Below are positions 50,230-59,426 of a DNA stretch of 64,000 nucleotides, piece by piece. The translations under genes and the position numbers were made by a program. Every line of letters starts with the position of its first letter. Position 1 is the stretch's first letter. The stretch spans positions 62,001 through 126,000 of the forward strand of contig CAYVHB010000001.1 of the NCBI GenBank assembly GCA_964450865.1, read 5' to 3'. Below the pieces are notes generated by a model. That model worked only from the letters and a program-made list of their open reading frames with translations. It was not told where the DNA came from and did not search any database. This stretch comes from CAYVHB01 sp964450865. GTDB taxonomy: Bacteria; Bacillota; Clostridia; Saccharofermentanales; UBA5734.

Positions 50230-51732
50230 TTATATACTTAAATAGCCCTGCTCTGTCAAAGTATATCGTCCTCGTTCGCAGACAATGTCTCCCCGCAGTT
50301 CAAAAAATGAAAGGGCAGTCGTCACTTCTGCCAGGGAGCGTCCGGTACTGACCAGCAGCTGGTCCAGGGTCAGGCGCTGTCCGCGCAGATGAGGCAGCAG
50401 GTTATCTGGTGACCAGCTGCCGTCGAGCAGGCCAGCGGGTCGTTCAATCTGAGCCAGGACAGATGGCAGTTCAAGCTGGACCTGATTATCTGGCTGCTGA
50501 CGGGCCGGCGCCTGATGTCCCGGAGCAAGACTTCCCGAATCATGATGCCCGGTCGCCTGGCATTTTCGGTACTGGGATTTTGCTGTATGTATAACAGGGG
50601 TCTGCGGTTTCCTGGCCGTTGCTGGCGAAGGATTGGGGTAAACCAGCATTTGCAGATATTGTGCCGGTTCTCGCCAGAGAATGTCCTGAGCGGATACCAG
50701 CAGGGATGCCCCGTCACGGATCAGCTGGTGACATCCGGCGCAGGCATCGTCCATGATACTGCCCGGTACCGCATAAACATCACGGCCCTGATCAGCTGCG
50801 AAGCCAGCTGTAATCAAGGTTCCACTTTTACGTGATGCCTCCATGACCGCCACCACATCGGCCAGGCCACTGAGAATCCGGTTCCGGGCAGGGAAATTCT
50901 GCCGGCGCGGCGGTGTGCCGGGGGGATGTTCGCTGAGCAGCAGGCCATGCTCGGCAATAGCCTTCATCAGATTCTGGTTCTCAGGCGGATAAGCGATATC
51001 AAGCCCGCAGCCAACAACAGCTACGGTCAGGCCTCTGGCCTGCAGCGCTGTCTGATGGGCAACTGTATCGATTCCGCGAGCCATCCCGCTTACAATGACA
51101 ACACCATGCGCAACGAGCTCTTCGGTTATTCTGCGGGTTACAGCGCGGCCATAATGGGTCGGATTACGTGTTCCGATGACAGTGACCCACAGCGAACGGC
51201 TCAGTGGCGCAGCCAGCTGTCTGCCTCTGTAATAAAGGACCGCCGGACAGGTATCTGTAGCCAGCAGCCGGCCAGGAAACAAAGGCTGGCTGACATCAAG
51301 GGTGCGGATGCCCAGGGCCCAGGCCTGGCGAGCGCTTGTCGCTGCTTTCTGGCGCATGGCTGGCTGGCTCAGATAACGAAGCAGTCCTGCCACTTTATCA
51401 GGTGGTCCAGCGAGAACCTCGGCCACTGCCCTGGGACTGGCTGTGTATAGTCCGCACAAGCCCTGAAATGTATGGATCAGCTGCCTTTGCTTCTTCAGGT
51501 TCAAGCCAACCGACTGACTGATCAGCGCCAGCCAGATTGCGGCTTCCAGATCCTGTTCCGGCTGATCCCGCCCGCCCGATCCAAAGACTGCAGACGTTTC
51601 CTGTGATGCCGACTGAATGGGCGTTGCCGATTGGTCTGATGATGCTGGTGGATTCGATGATACCGGCGTAAAGCTGGTATGCAATGGTGCCGGCGTATTT
51701 TCAGTGACTGGATCAGTCTGTTTTACCTGCAT
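50230..51732 (-). CDS. dprA: DNA-processing protein DprA with disordered insertions
   Basis: About 500 residues from the ATG at 51732, with AGGAG at 5 nt. DprA loads RecA on incoming single-stranded DNA during transformation. The Rossmann-like core shows VIGTRNPTHYGRAVT, VSGMARGIDTVAHQTAL, GCGLDIAYPPEN and RNRILSGLADVVAVMEA. The family is usually ~290-380 residues; the excess is a Ser/Thr/Pro-rich N-terminus (about 1-60) and a Pro/Gln-rich spacer (about 370-430) before the C-terminal winged helix. It lies between comM and topA, the common order. Confidence 0.94.
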   Translation of the reverse strand: MQVKQTDPVTENTPAPLHTSFTPVSSNPPASSDQSATPIQSASQETSAVFGSGGRDQPEQDLEAAIWLALISQSVGLNLKKQRQLIHTFQGLCGLYTASPRAVAEVLAGPPDKVAGLLRYLSQPAMRQKAATSARQAWALGIRTLDVSQPLFPGRLLATDTCPAVLYYRGRQLAAPLSRSLWVTVIGTRNPTHYGRAVTRRITEELVAHGVVIVSGMARGIDTVAHQTALQARGLTVAVVGCGLDIAYPPENQNLMKAIAEHGLLLSEHPPGTPPRRQNFPARNRILSGLADVVAVMEASRKSGTLITAGFAADQGRDVYAVPGSIMDDACAGCHQLIRDGASLLVSAQDILWREPAQYLQMLVYPNPSPATARKPQTPVIHTAKSQYRKCQATGHHDSGSLAPGHQAPARQQPDNQVQLELPSVLAQIERPAGLLDGSWSPDNLLPHLRGQRLTLDQLLVSTGRSLAEVTTALSFFELRGDIVCERGRYTLTEQGYLSI

Positions 51733-51821
51733 ATTTGCTCCTGAATTTATCATGCGCCTCGCTGGTCTGATTGCATCTGGCGGATCAGTCAGTTATCTGG
51801 CAAGGTCGGGCCACGATACCT

Positions 51822-53399
51822 TTAATGGGGTAACCGCAGTCTGTATTGCATGGCTTCCGCCAGATGACCGGGTTCAACGTCGTCGGCTTCGTCCAGATCA
51901 GCTATGGTACGGGCCACGCGCAGTATCTTCTGATAACTGCGTACAGTCAGCTGTAATTGGTGCGCGGCATGACTGGCCAGCTGCAGGACAGAATCGGGGA
52001 TCTGCAGAACTTTGGCCAGGTCATCCGGTTCAGCCCTGCCATTTAAAACAGGTGGCACACCGTGACGCTGACAACGGTTATGCTGCCGTTGCCAGCAAGC
52101 GGCGATACGGGCGGCCAGGGTCACTGAGTCCGGGCGCTGATTGTCAGTAGGAGTACGACGCACACTTTTCGCAAGTTCTTCAGCAGGTGGTCGCGTCATT
52201 TCCACGGCCAGGTCCAGCCGATCGAGCAAAGGTCCGCTGATCTGGGCCAGATGACGGCGAACCTGCTCGGCGGAACAGCGACAAGTCGAGGTTGGTTCAA
52301 AGTATTCGCCACAGCGGCAAGGATTGGCAGCGGCAACCAGCATAAAGTCAGCCGGGTATTGAATACTGGCCAGCAGGCGGGACAGATAGACCCGTTTTTC
52401 CTCCAGTGGCTGACGCAATAAGTCAAGGGTGTTGCTATCCATCTCCGTTAGCTCATCAAGAAAGAGGACACCCAGGTGGGCTCGGCTGCATAATCCAGGC
52501 AAAGGAATCGAACCACCACCAATTAAGGCGGCCCGAGTGACAGCAAAATGAGGAGCCCAGAAGGGGCGCTGATTGATCAAACCCTGGTTTTCCGGCAAAA
52601 TACCGGCTGCACTGTAAATGCGTGTGACCATTCGTGATTCCTCCAGGGTCAGTGGCGGCATCAGGCCCGGCAAGGTTGCAGCCAATGAGGTTTTTCCGCT
52701 GCCCGGCGAACCCAGCAGCAACAGGTGATGCCAGCCAGCCGCTGCGATAACGATTGAACGCACAGCGCGCTCCTGCCCGACTATCGAGCGGATATCCCGG
52801 CCTGGCGGGGCAATATCTGGCATTGCATCCGGTTCACGTTGCGCCGCCAGATCAGCTGATGGCTGATACTGGCCGGTCAGGACAGCAATGGCTTCCCGCA
52901 GACTGCTGACCCCATGAAACCGGCCTGGAGCCAGAACCGAGGCTTCTACCAGATTTCCAGCTGGCACCAGAATGTCAGCGGTTGCCAGGGCCAGACAGGC
53001 AGCAACGCGACATATGACACCGGGAATCGGCCGCACCTGGCCGGTCAGTGATAACTCGCCAAATGCACAAGGCCTTTGATCGGCATGTCCGGCTGGCAGG
53101 CGGACCTGGCCCGATGCCAGCAAAATAGCGAGCGCCAGGGCCAGGTCAAAGGCTGTACCCTCCTTGCGTAACCAGGCCGGTGCATAACTGGCGGTCACCC
53201 GGCTGACCGGAAATTCAAAGCCACTGTTTTTAATTGCCGCATGAACGCGGTTGCGCGATTCACGGACGGCTGAATCACCCAGGCCAACAATTTCAAAGCC
53301 TGGTAAACCGGGTAAAATGGCTACCTCGATTTCAACCAGTACACCATCAATTCCCTGTAAAGCCGCCGAACGAACCCGCCCGTAACGCAATTCTGCCAT
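51822..53399 (-). CDS. comM: YifB/ComM family AAA+ Mg-chelatase-like ATPase
   Basis: About 525 residues from the ATG at 53399; the frame is open 22 codons more, but the family start (RVRSAALQGIDGVLVEIEV) begins here. The N-terminal Lon-S5-like domain is followed by a helicase core: Walker A LGSPGSGKTSLAATLPG, Walker B GVLFLDELTE, and the cysteine-rich NPCRCGEYFEPTSTCRCS typical of the family. ComM promotes branch migration in natural transformation. Together with dprA it suggests DNA uptake/processing ability, although both genes also occur in non-competent bacteria. Confidence 0.93.
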   Translation of the reverse strand: MAELRYGRVRSAALQGIDGVLVEIEVAILPGLPGFEIVGLGDSAVRESRNRVHAAIKNSGFEFPVSRVTASYAPAWLRKEGTAFDLALALAILLASGQVRLPAGHADQRPCAFGELSLTGQVRPIPGVICRVAACLALATADILVPAGNLVEASVLAPGRFHGVSSLREAIAVLTGQYQPSADLAAQREPDAMPDIAPPGRDIRSIVGQERAVRSIVIAAAGWHHLLLLGSPGSGKTSLAATLPGLMPPLTLEESRMVTRIYSAAGILPENQGLINQRPFWAPHFAVTRAALIGGGSIPLPGLCSRAHLGVLFLDELTEMDSNTLDLLRQPLEEKRVYLSRLLASIQYPADFMLVAAANPCRCGEYFEPTSTCRCSAEQVRRHLAQISGPLLDRLDLAVEMTRPPAEELAKSVRRTPTDNQRPDSVTLAARIAACWQRQHNRCQRHGVPPVLNGRAEPDDLAKVLQIPDSVLQLASHAAHQLQLTVRSYQKILRVARTIADLDEADDVEPGHLAEAMQYRLRLPH

Positions 53400-53838
53400 C
53401 TGACACCCGTCCATTTCCGATTCGATATTTCTGAATTCGATATTTCTGATCCGGTCTGGTTTCATTTAATCCGGCCAGTTTTTATTCTGATCCGGTCAGT
53501 TTTTTCATGGCACTTTGCCTGGCTGGAGTCAGGCCTGGACCAGGAGCACGGATTTTCTGTGCCATCAGCATAACAGAACAGATGTTTGTCCTGTCTGGCA
53601 TTCGATCGACAATAATCGTCAATATCCGACAATCAATCAGATATATATCATTATTTTCATTCACTGATTGAAGACAATATTCATTTTCAAGGCAGTCGGA
53701 CGGATTGATATCATGTATTTCTACGCGCGTCTGGTCCGACAACCTGTCAAGGCCGGGCTTATTCCAGGGCCGAGCGGCTTTCCCTTGCTGATTTGCCAAT
53801 TTTCTGCCATAATACTGCTGTTTATATAACAAGGAGGA
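53400..53838. other. Repetitive stretch upstream of comM, one doubtful ORF
   Basis: Contains two copies of TTCGATATTTCTGA near 53420-53450 and three degenerate copies of ATCCGGTCAGTTTTT near 53450-53510. An open frame of 116 codons runs on the minus strand from 53832 to 53482. It has a TTG start overlapping the ychF promoter and no recognisable domain, and I do not count it as a gene. The place is often taken by yraN in relatives, but the frame shows no YraN motif. Confidence 0.4.
53785..53813 (+). promoter_or_regulatory. Promoter of ychF
   Basis: TTGCTG (53785-53790), 17-nt spacer, CATAAT (53808-53813); the leader is about 25 nt. Confidence 0.65.
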
Positions 53839-53844
53839 TTGATC

Positions 53845-54936
53845 ATGCGTCTCGGAATCGTAGGTCTGCCCAATGTCGGGAAAAGCACGTTATTCAATGC
53901 CATCACCAAAGCTGGTGCAGCTGTTGCCAACTATGCCTTCTGCACCATCGATCCCAATATTGGCGTGGTAGCAGTGCCGGATTCGCGGCTCGATAAGCTG
54001 GCTGAGATGTATAAGCCGGAGAAATACACGCCGGCCATGATCGAATTCGTCGATATCGCCGGTCTGGTACGCGGGGCGAGCAAGGGTGAAGGTCTTGGCA
54101 ACAAATTCCTGGCCAACATCCGCGAGGTTGACGCGATCGTCCATGTGGTGCGCTGTTTTGACGATGAGAATGTCATCCATGTCGACGGACAGACTGATCC
54201 GGCCCGTGATATTGAAACAATTAATCTTGAACTGATTCTCAGCGATATGGAATATATGGAACGTCGCCTTGATAAATCACGCAAGATGATCAAGGGCGGC
54301 GACAAGAAGTTCCAGGCCGAACTCGCGGTCCAGGAACGCATCATGGCTCACCTGTCTGAAGGTTTGCCGGCCCGCACACTCAGTCTTGATGAGGATGAAG
54401 CACCCTATATGCGGGAACTCTTTCTCCTGACTCTCAAGCCAGTTCTGTATGTTGCCAATATTGATGAAAAAGACCTGGCTGGCTCCGATCCCGCTGCAGT
54501 CGAGGTAGTCCGGCGTATAGCCGCTGCAGAAAATGCCGAGGTCGTTACCATCAGCGCCAAGATCGAAGAAGAAATCGCTATGCTTGACGATGAGGAAAAA
54601 CAGGTTTTCCTGGCTGACCTCGGGCTGGCCGAATCAGGTCTGGATAAAATTATTCATGCCGGCTATCACCTGCTGGGCCTGATGTCATTCCTGACCGCCG
54701 GACCAACGGAGGTGCGGGCCTGGACGATTAAGCGCGGAACCAAAGCGCCCCAGGCTGCCGGTAAAATTCATAGTGATTTCGAACGGGGTTTTATTCGGGC
54801 TGAAGTCGTGTCTTTCAACGACCTGATGGCAGCAGGCAGTTATGCGGCAGCCCGGGAAAAAGGCCATGTCCGATCTGAGGGCAAAGAATATGTCATGCAA
54901 GACGGTGACATTGTCCTGTTCCGTTTTAACGTCTGA
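53845..54936 (+). CDS. ychF: YchF/OLA1 family translation-associated ATPase
   Basis: 363 residues from the ATG at 53845, with AAGGAGG at 7 nt. P-loop GLPNVGKSTLFNA at the N-terminus, switch region FVDIAGLVRGASKGEGLGNKF, and a nucleotide-specificity loop reading VANIDEKDL in place of NKxD, as in ATP-preferring YchF proteins. A coiled insertion (about 130-200) and a C-terminal TGS domain (LTAGPTEVRAWTIKRG... to the end) complete the family architecture. It binds ribosomes. Single gene on the plus strand among minus-strand genes. Confidence 0.97.
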   Translation: MRLGIVGLPNVGKSTLFNAITKAGAAVANYAFCTIDPNIGVVAVPDSRLDKLAEMYKPEKYTPAMIEFVDIAGLVRGASKGEGLGNKFLANIREVDAIVHVVRCFDDENVIHVDGQTDPARDIETINLELILSDMEYMERRLDKSRKMIKGGDKKFQAELAVQERIMAHLSEGLPARTLSLDEDEAPYMRELFLLTLKPVLYVANIDEKDLAGSDPAAVEVVRRIAAAENAEVVTISAKIEEEIAMLDDEEKQVFLADLGLAESGLDKIIHAGYHLLGLMSFLTAGPTEVRAWTIKRGTKAPQAAGKIHSDFERGFIRAEVVSFNDLMAAGSYAAAREKGHVRSEGKEYVMQDGDIVLFRFNV

Positions 54937-54954
54937 GGCAAATAATGTCACCCG

Positions 54955-55461
54955 TCACGAACCTTTGATCTGGCGCATGCGATGGTCAAGCCAGACGACC
55001 CCCAAAACTGGCAATGCGCCCAGGATCAGGATGGCCAGCTGGCTGAGCAGGTAGGTTTTCAGCCCGGCAGCAGCAAAACGATTGGCTAGGATGGCCATTG
55101 GAATCCAGGCAGTATGATAGATCAGCCAGCAGATGACGGCCTGGATACGGGCTGCGCCGCGCAAACGACGGTAGGCGAACAGCCAGGCCAGATCAATGAC
55201 CGTTACAATGATCGCCAGCAGCATGGCCGATAACAAGATGGCCGATGGGTGCCGGACATACAGCCAGGCGGTCAGGGCAATTGATGAGCCGGCCAGGCCG
55301 GTGATGATCAATAGCAGTAACCGGGCCAGGAACTGTGAACGGCCCGACTGAAAAGCCGCCTGGTTTTTTTTCTGATCCTTATTCCCTGTCACTGGCTCAT
55401 CTGATGGTCTGGACTGTATCACTGAATCACCTGATGATGTGGACTGGTTCTCTTTTGCCAT
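54955..55461 (-). CDS. Four-span membrane protein, unknown
   Basis: About 168 residues from the ATG at 55461, with AGGAG at 9 nt. A polar N-terminal tail of about 45 residues is followed by four hydrophobic spans (about 45-67, 72-93, 104-125 and 130-153) and a basic end HRMRQIKGS. No family recognised. It is located 130 nt downstream of coaE on the same strand and convergent with ychF (18-nt gap). Confidence 0.65.
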   Translation of the reverse strand: MAKENQSTSSGDSVIQSRPSDEPVTGNKDQKKNQAAFQSGRSQFLARLLLLIITGLAGSSIALTAWLYVRHPSAILLSAMLLAIIVTVIDLAWLFAYRRLRGAARIQAVICWLIYHTAWIPMAILANRFAAAGLKTYLLSQLAILILGALPVLGVVWLDHRMRQIKGS

Positions 55462-55592
55462 CCGCGTTGTCTCCTGCCATTCAATATTTATAAACATCTT
55501 GAGCCCGGACTCACACCTGCCTGAACTTTCAGCCAGCTCCGATTGCCCTGCCAGGAAGCTGGGCTGAAGCTGTCATTTGAACCACCCTGCAG

Positions 55593-56234
55593 TCAGGGTT
55601 GGGCGGCAGGATTCATGGCTGGCAGCTGGAAGCGAATGCCGCGGTCACCCAGTTCTTTGGCCAGCAATTTGCCGACCTGCTGCACCAGGCTTTCCTGATC
55701 GGCGTCGTTTTGGATAATCTGAGTAGCGATGGCACTGTATTCAGCAAATGACATCTGCATGGCGATGCGCCGCCGGGCTTCGGCTTCATCCATCCCCCGC
55801 TGCTTGAGGCGCTCCAGGCGTACCGTATCATTAGCCCAGACGACCCAGACCTGGTCACAGATATCCAGGAAGCCTTCTTTGACTGGAATGGGCACATCCA
55901 GTACGACGACCTTGGCATTTTTCTGACGCAACTGCGCAACCTGGCGGGCCATCTCGGCAATCACTTCCTGATGAACAATCCGGCTCAGCCGATCCAGGGC
56001 CCGGCGGTCGTTAAAAACAAGTGCCGCCATTTTCTCGCGATTGAGGGCTCCATCGTTCTGGATAATTCCGGCCCCGAAAGCTTCAAGCACGGCTGGAATT
56101 GCACACCCCCCGGCAGCAGTTACCTGCCGTGATACCACATCAGCATCGATAACCGGCAAGCCAGCTTGCTGACAGATCGCGGCAACTGTCGATTTGCCGC
56201 AGCCAATTCCACCCGTGACGCCAATAATAAACAT
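55593..56234 (-). CDS. coaE: Dephospho-CoA kinase
   Basis: 213 residues from the ATG at 56234, with AGGAG at 7 nt. Last step of CoA synthesis. P-loop IGVTGGIGCGKSTVAAIC at the start, then DADVVSRQV, LDVPIPVKEGFLDICD and RLKQRGMDEAEARRRIAMQM, all family features. It stands between polA and a membrane protein; polA-coaE is a common Firmicutes neighbourhood. Confidence 0.96.
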   Translation of the reverse strand: MFIIGVTGGIGCGKSTVAAICQQAGLPVIDADVVSRQVTAAGGCAIPAVLEAFGAGIIQNDGALNREKMAALVFNDRRALDRLSRIVHQEVIAEMARQVAQLRQKNAKVVVLDVPIPVKEGFLDICDQVWVVWANDTVRLERLKQRGMDEAEARRRIAMQMSFAEYSAIATQIIQNDADQESLVQQVGKLLAKELGDRGIRFQLPAMNPAAQP

Positions 56235-56438
56235 CTCAGCTCTCCTGTTTTGTGTAAATATCGAAAATATATGTGCAAATATCAAGCACGTCCTTTTGAC
56301 GTCATGACATCACGTTCATATATTATTTGTTCTTTTCTGGCTGTCTGCTGCCATATTGACTTCGTTTCAGAATATTATCCATCTGGACAGCCTGCTCCTG
56401 TTATCGGACGACCAATTACTGACTTCGTTTCAGCCCAT

Positions 56439-59258
56439 TTACTTGCAGTCACTCCAGCGCTGGCCCTGATGTACATCAGCTATAAGCGGCACGCTCAGGT
56501 TCAGTGCCCCTTCCATGGCCTGCTTGAGAATGGCCCCGGCCTGGGCTGCTTCATGCCGGGGTGCTTCAACGATCAGCTCATCATGGACCTGCAGCACCAG
56601 GCGAGCCTTCAGGCCGGCATCAGCCAGGGCCTGGGCGACCCGGACCATGGCAATCTTGATCAGATCAGCTGCTGTGCCCTGAATCGGTGTATTCATCGCG
56701 GCCCGCTCACCGAAGCTGCGCAAGTTCCGATTGGGTGACTGCAATTCCGGCAGATAGCGGCGCCGGCCAAAAAGCGTCTCAACGTAGCCGTTTGCATAGG
56801 CGCCGCTCACCAGCGATTCCAGATAGGCCCGGACCTTCGGGTATTCCTCATTATAGCCGGTGATATAGCGATGGGCCTCCTTGACTGTAATGCCAAGATC
56901 CCTGGCCAGGCCAAAATCACTGATGCCATAGACAATACTGAAATTGACGGTCTTGGCTGCTGAACGCATCGCTGGTGTGATCAGTTGCGCCGGCAAGTCA
57001 AAAATATGCCGGGCCGTATTCAGGTGGATATCCTCACCACGATTAAACGCTTCGACCATGACCGGATCCTCAGCCAGATGCGCCAGCAGCCGCAGCTCGA
57101 TCTGCGAATAATCGGCATCGAGCAGAACCCAGCCAGGCGCGGCAATGAACGCCTCGCGTATCCGGGCACCCGATTCGCTGCGAATCGGAATATTCTGCAG
57201 GTTCGGTTCTGAGCTGCTGAGGCGCCCGGTGGCAGTCAGGACCTGATTAAAGGTGGTATGCACGCGGCCATCGACAGGATCGGCCACCTTGCGCAGTCCT
57301 TCGACAAAGGTTGAGCGCAACTTGGCCGTCAGGCGATGTTCAATGATCAAGGGAATAACCGGGTGTTCGCCGCTAAGCCGTTCAAGTTCCTCGGAATTTG
57401 TTGAATAGGCCCCGCCGCTGTTCTTCTTTCCTTTCGCCAGACCCAGGTGTTCATACAGGACCTGGCCGAGCTGTTTGGGCGAATTCAGGTTGAAGATCTC
57501 GCCACAGCCGGCAAAGATCTGGTTTTGCAGATCATTGATACGCTGCTGCATTTCATCCGCCAAAGCATCCAGCTTGGCAAGGTCCAGGGCAAAACCAACG
57601 CGCTCCATCGCGGCCAGGATGCCAGACAGGGGCATTTCAATAGCGTAGACCAGCTGACCCAGGTCCCGGCTGTGGATGACTTGAGCTTGCAGGCTGGCAA
57701 TCCGAAAAAGTGCCTTCACGGCTGCAGCCTGTGAATTCTCTCCTGGTTGGACTGGTGTGAACCCGGTCCTGGCGGACATCTTGTGTTTGCCGGTCGTCAC
57801 GGACAGGGAATCAGCAGCCTCGGCCGGTAGCCTGTCTGGCATCAGGCTGGCCAGGGCCAGCTGTTCCCCAGCTGCCGGACCTGGATCAGAAGGGCCTGGA
57901 TTGGTGCCGGATCCGGCAAATGGCAGCTGGCCAGGAGAGGTCTGGCTTGTATCTGATGCCGGTAATGGCCAGGTCTCGCCAGTCACACGCTGGTAGATTC
58001 GTTCCAGACTGGATTTGCCTTCCAGCTGATTTAACAGGTAAGCGGCAATCAGCACATCGTGGATCGCCCCGGGTAATGGCGCCAGACTCCAGGTATGTAA
58101 CAGGCGCTTGTAATCATAGAAGGCAACACGGACCGGACTGGCCGCCAGGACAGCCCAGGCTGCCTCGCGGTCAGCGGGGCGCAGGCAATAGATCCCTTCC
58201 GACCCCGGCAGCCCCGACCAGCACAACGTGCCATCAGGGGTGATGAAACAAGCAGCCTGGACCTGGTCAGCCGGCTTGACTGTCCACTGCTCAAGCTGCT
58301 GCTGAAACTGGGCCACAGTCAGCTTGACAACATTTTCAGATGGGCCGGTGATAGTTGGCGCGGCGGCATCGAGATTAAGCCGGTTGAGCAGGGAACGGAA
58401 ATCGAGCCGGATGAGTGTCTCTTTCAGTTTATCCGTCCGGGCCGGCCGGACGATCAGATCATCCAGGCGGCAAGTCAGCGGCACCTCGCGATCAATGCGT
58501 GACAATCGCTGGGACAGGTAGGCCATCTCCTGATTCTGGCGCAGTTTTTCGGCAAGGTTGGGCCGGATCTCGGCCAGATTGGCATAAATGCCATCCAGCG
58601 AGCCATAGCGGCTGACCAGGTCCATTGCCCCCTTCTCCCCGATCCCCTTGACCCCGGGTATGTTGTCGGACGGGTCGCCCATGATGGCTTTCAGATCGAC
58701 GAACTGATCCGGCCGGATCCGGTATCGATCCGTGATCGCAGCCGCATCATAGCGTTCGGTCTCGGTCTTGCCACTTCTGGTTACTGGCTGCAGAATTGTC
58801 ACGCCAGGCTCGGCCAGCTGAAAGCTGTCTTTATCTCCGGTTACAATCGTGACCTGCATGCCGGCCTGCAAACCCTGATGAGCCAGGGTACCAATCAGAT
58901 CGTCGGCTTCATAGCCCGGCATTTCGAGGCGGCTTACGCCCATTTCGTCGAGCAATTCCTTCAGCAGGGGAACCTGGACGGCCAGGTCATCAGGCATGGG
59001 TTTGCGCGTTGCCTTGTAGCCCTCATACCAGATGTGGCGAAATGTAGGCTCCTTGCGGTCAAAGGCGGCGCAGATATGGGTTGGCCTGACTTCATCGCGA
59101 TAGCGCAGGAGCATGTTCATAAAAGCAAAAAGCGCACCGGTTGGCGTACCATCCGGTGCGGTCAGATTGCTGCGGCCAGACAAGCCGAAAAATGCGCGAT
59201 TAATCAGGCTGTTGCCATCCAGTAACAAGATATGTTCAGAAGTCTTCAGTTCACTCAA
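56439..59258 (-). CDS. polA: DNA polymerase I, proofreading site absent
   Basis: 939 residues from a TTG start with GGAGG at 9 nt. The 5'-3' exonuclease domain is residues 1-290 (LLDGNSLINRAFFG, MPGYEADDLIGTLA, GDKDSFQL). The 3'-5' exonuclease-like domain (about 310-430) lacks the DxE motif, so proofreading is probably lost, as in several Firmicutes enzymes. An insertion of about 80 Ser/Pro/Gly-rich residues (about 430-510) precedes the polymerase domain. Polymerase motifs A (DADYSQIELRLLAH), B (RSAAKTVNFSIVYG) and C (QVHDELIVE) are intact. Confidence 0.97.
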   Translation of the reverse strand: MSELKTSEHILLLDGNSLINRAFFGLSGRSNLTAPDGTPTGALFAFMNMLLRYRDEVRPTHICAAFDRKEPTFRHIWYEGYKATRKPMPDDLAVQVPLLKELLDEMGVSRLEMPGYEADDLIGTLAHQGLQAGMQVTIVTGDKDSFQLAEPGVTILQPVTRSGKTETERYDAAAITDRYRIRPDQFVDLKAIMGDPSDNIPGVKGIGEKGAMDLVSRYGSLDGIYANLAEIRPNLAEKLRQNQEMAYLSQRLSRIDREVPLTCRLDDLIVRPARTDKLKETLIRLDFRSLLNRLNLDAAAPTITGPSENVVKLTVAQFQQQLEQWTVKPADQVQAACFITPDGTLCWSGLPGSEGIYCLRPADREAAWAVLAASPVRVAFYDYKRLLHTWSLAPLPGAIHDVLIAAYLLNQLEGKSSLERIYQRVTGETWPLPASDTSQTSPGQLPFAGSGTNPGPSDPGPAAGEQLALASLMPDRLPAEAADSLSVTTGKHKMSARTGFTPVQPGENSQAAAVKALFRIASLQAQVIHSRDLGQLVYAIEMPLSGILAAMERVGFALDLAKLDALADEMQQRINDLQNQIFAGCGEIFNLNSPKQLGQVLYEHLGLAKGKKNSGGAYSTNSEELERLSGEHPVIPLIIEHRLTAKLRSTFVEGLRKVADPVDGRVHTTFNQVLTATGRLSSSEPNLQNIPIRSESGARIREAFIAAPGWVLLDADYSQIELRLLAHLAEDPVMVEAFNRGEDIHLNTARHIFDLPAQLITPAMRSAAKTVNFSIVYGISDFGLARDLGITVKEAHRYITGYNEEYPKVRAYLESLVSGAYANGYVETLFGRRRYLPELQSPNRNLRSFGERAAMNTPIQGTAADLIKIAMVRVAQALADAGLKARLVLQVHDELIVEAPRHEAAQAGAILKQAMEGALNLSVPLIADVHQGQRWSDCK

Positions 59259-59426
59259 CGTCGGGATCCTCCGCTCTAATCTCTTATGTTAATATGCCAC
59301 CCTGTCATAATGCCCGATGCCAGCTTTTTCGCTTTCAGCTGTTTTGATTCCAGCAGGTCCCCGCCTCTGCCTGGCCTGATCAGGTTGGCCTGATTCCAGA
59401 TAGGCCAGGATCAGCCCGGGCTGATC

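Noticed and set aside
53482..53832. Possible yraN or other gene between comM and ychF
   Set aside because: No YraN motif, TTG start inside the ychF promoter, no ribosome site.
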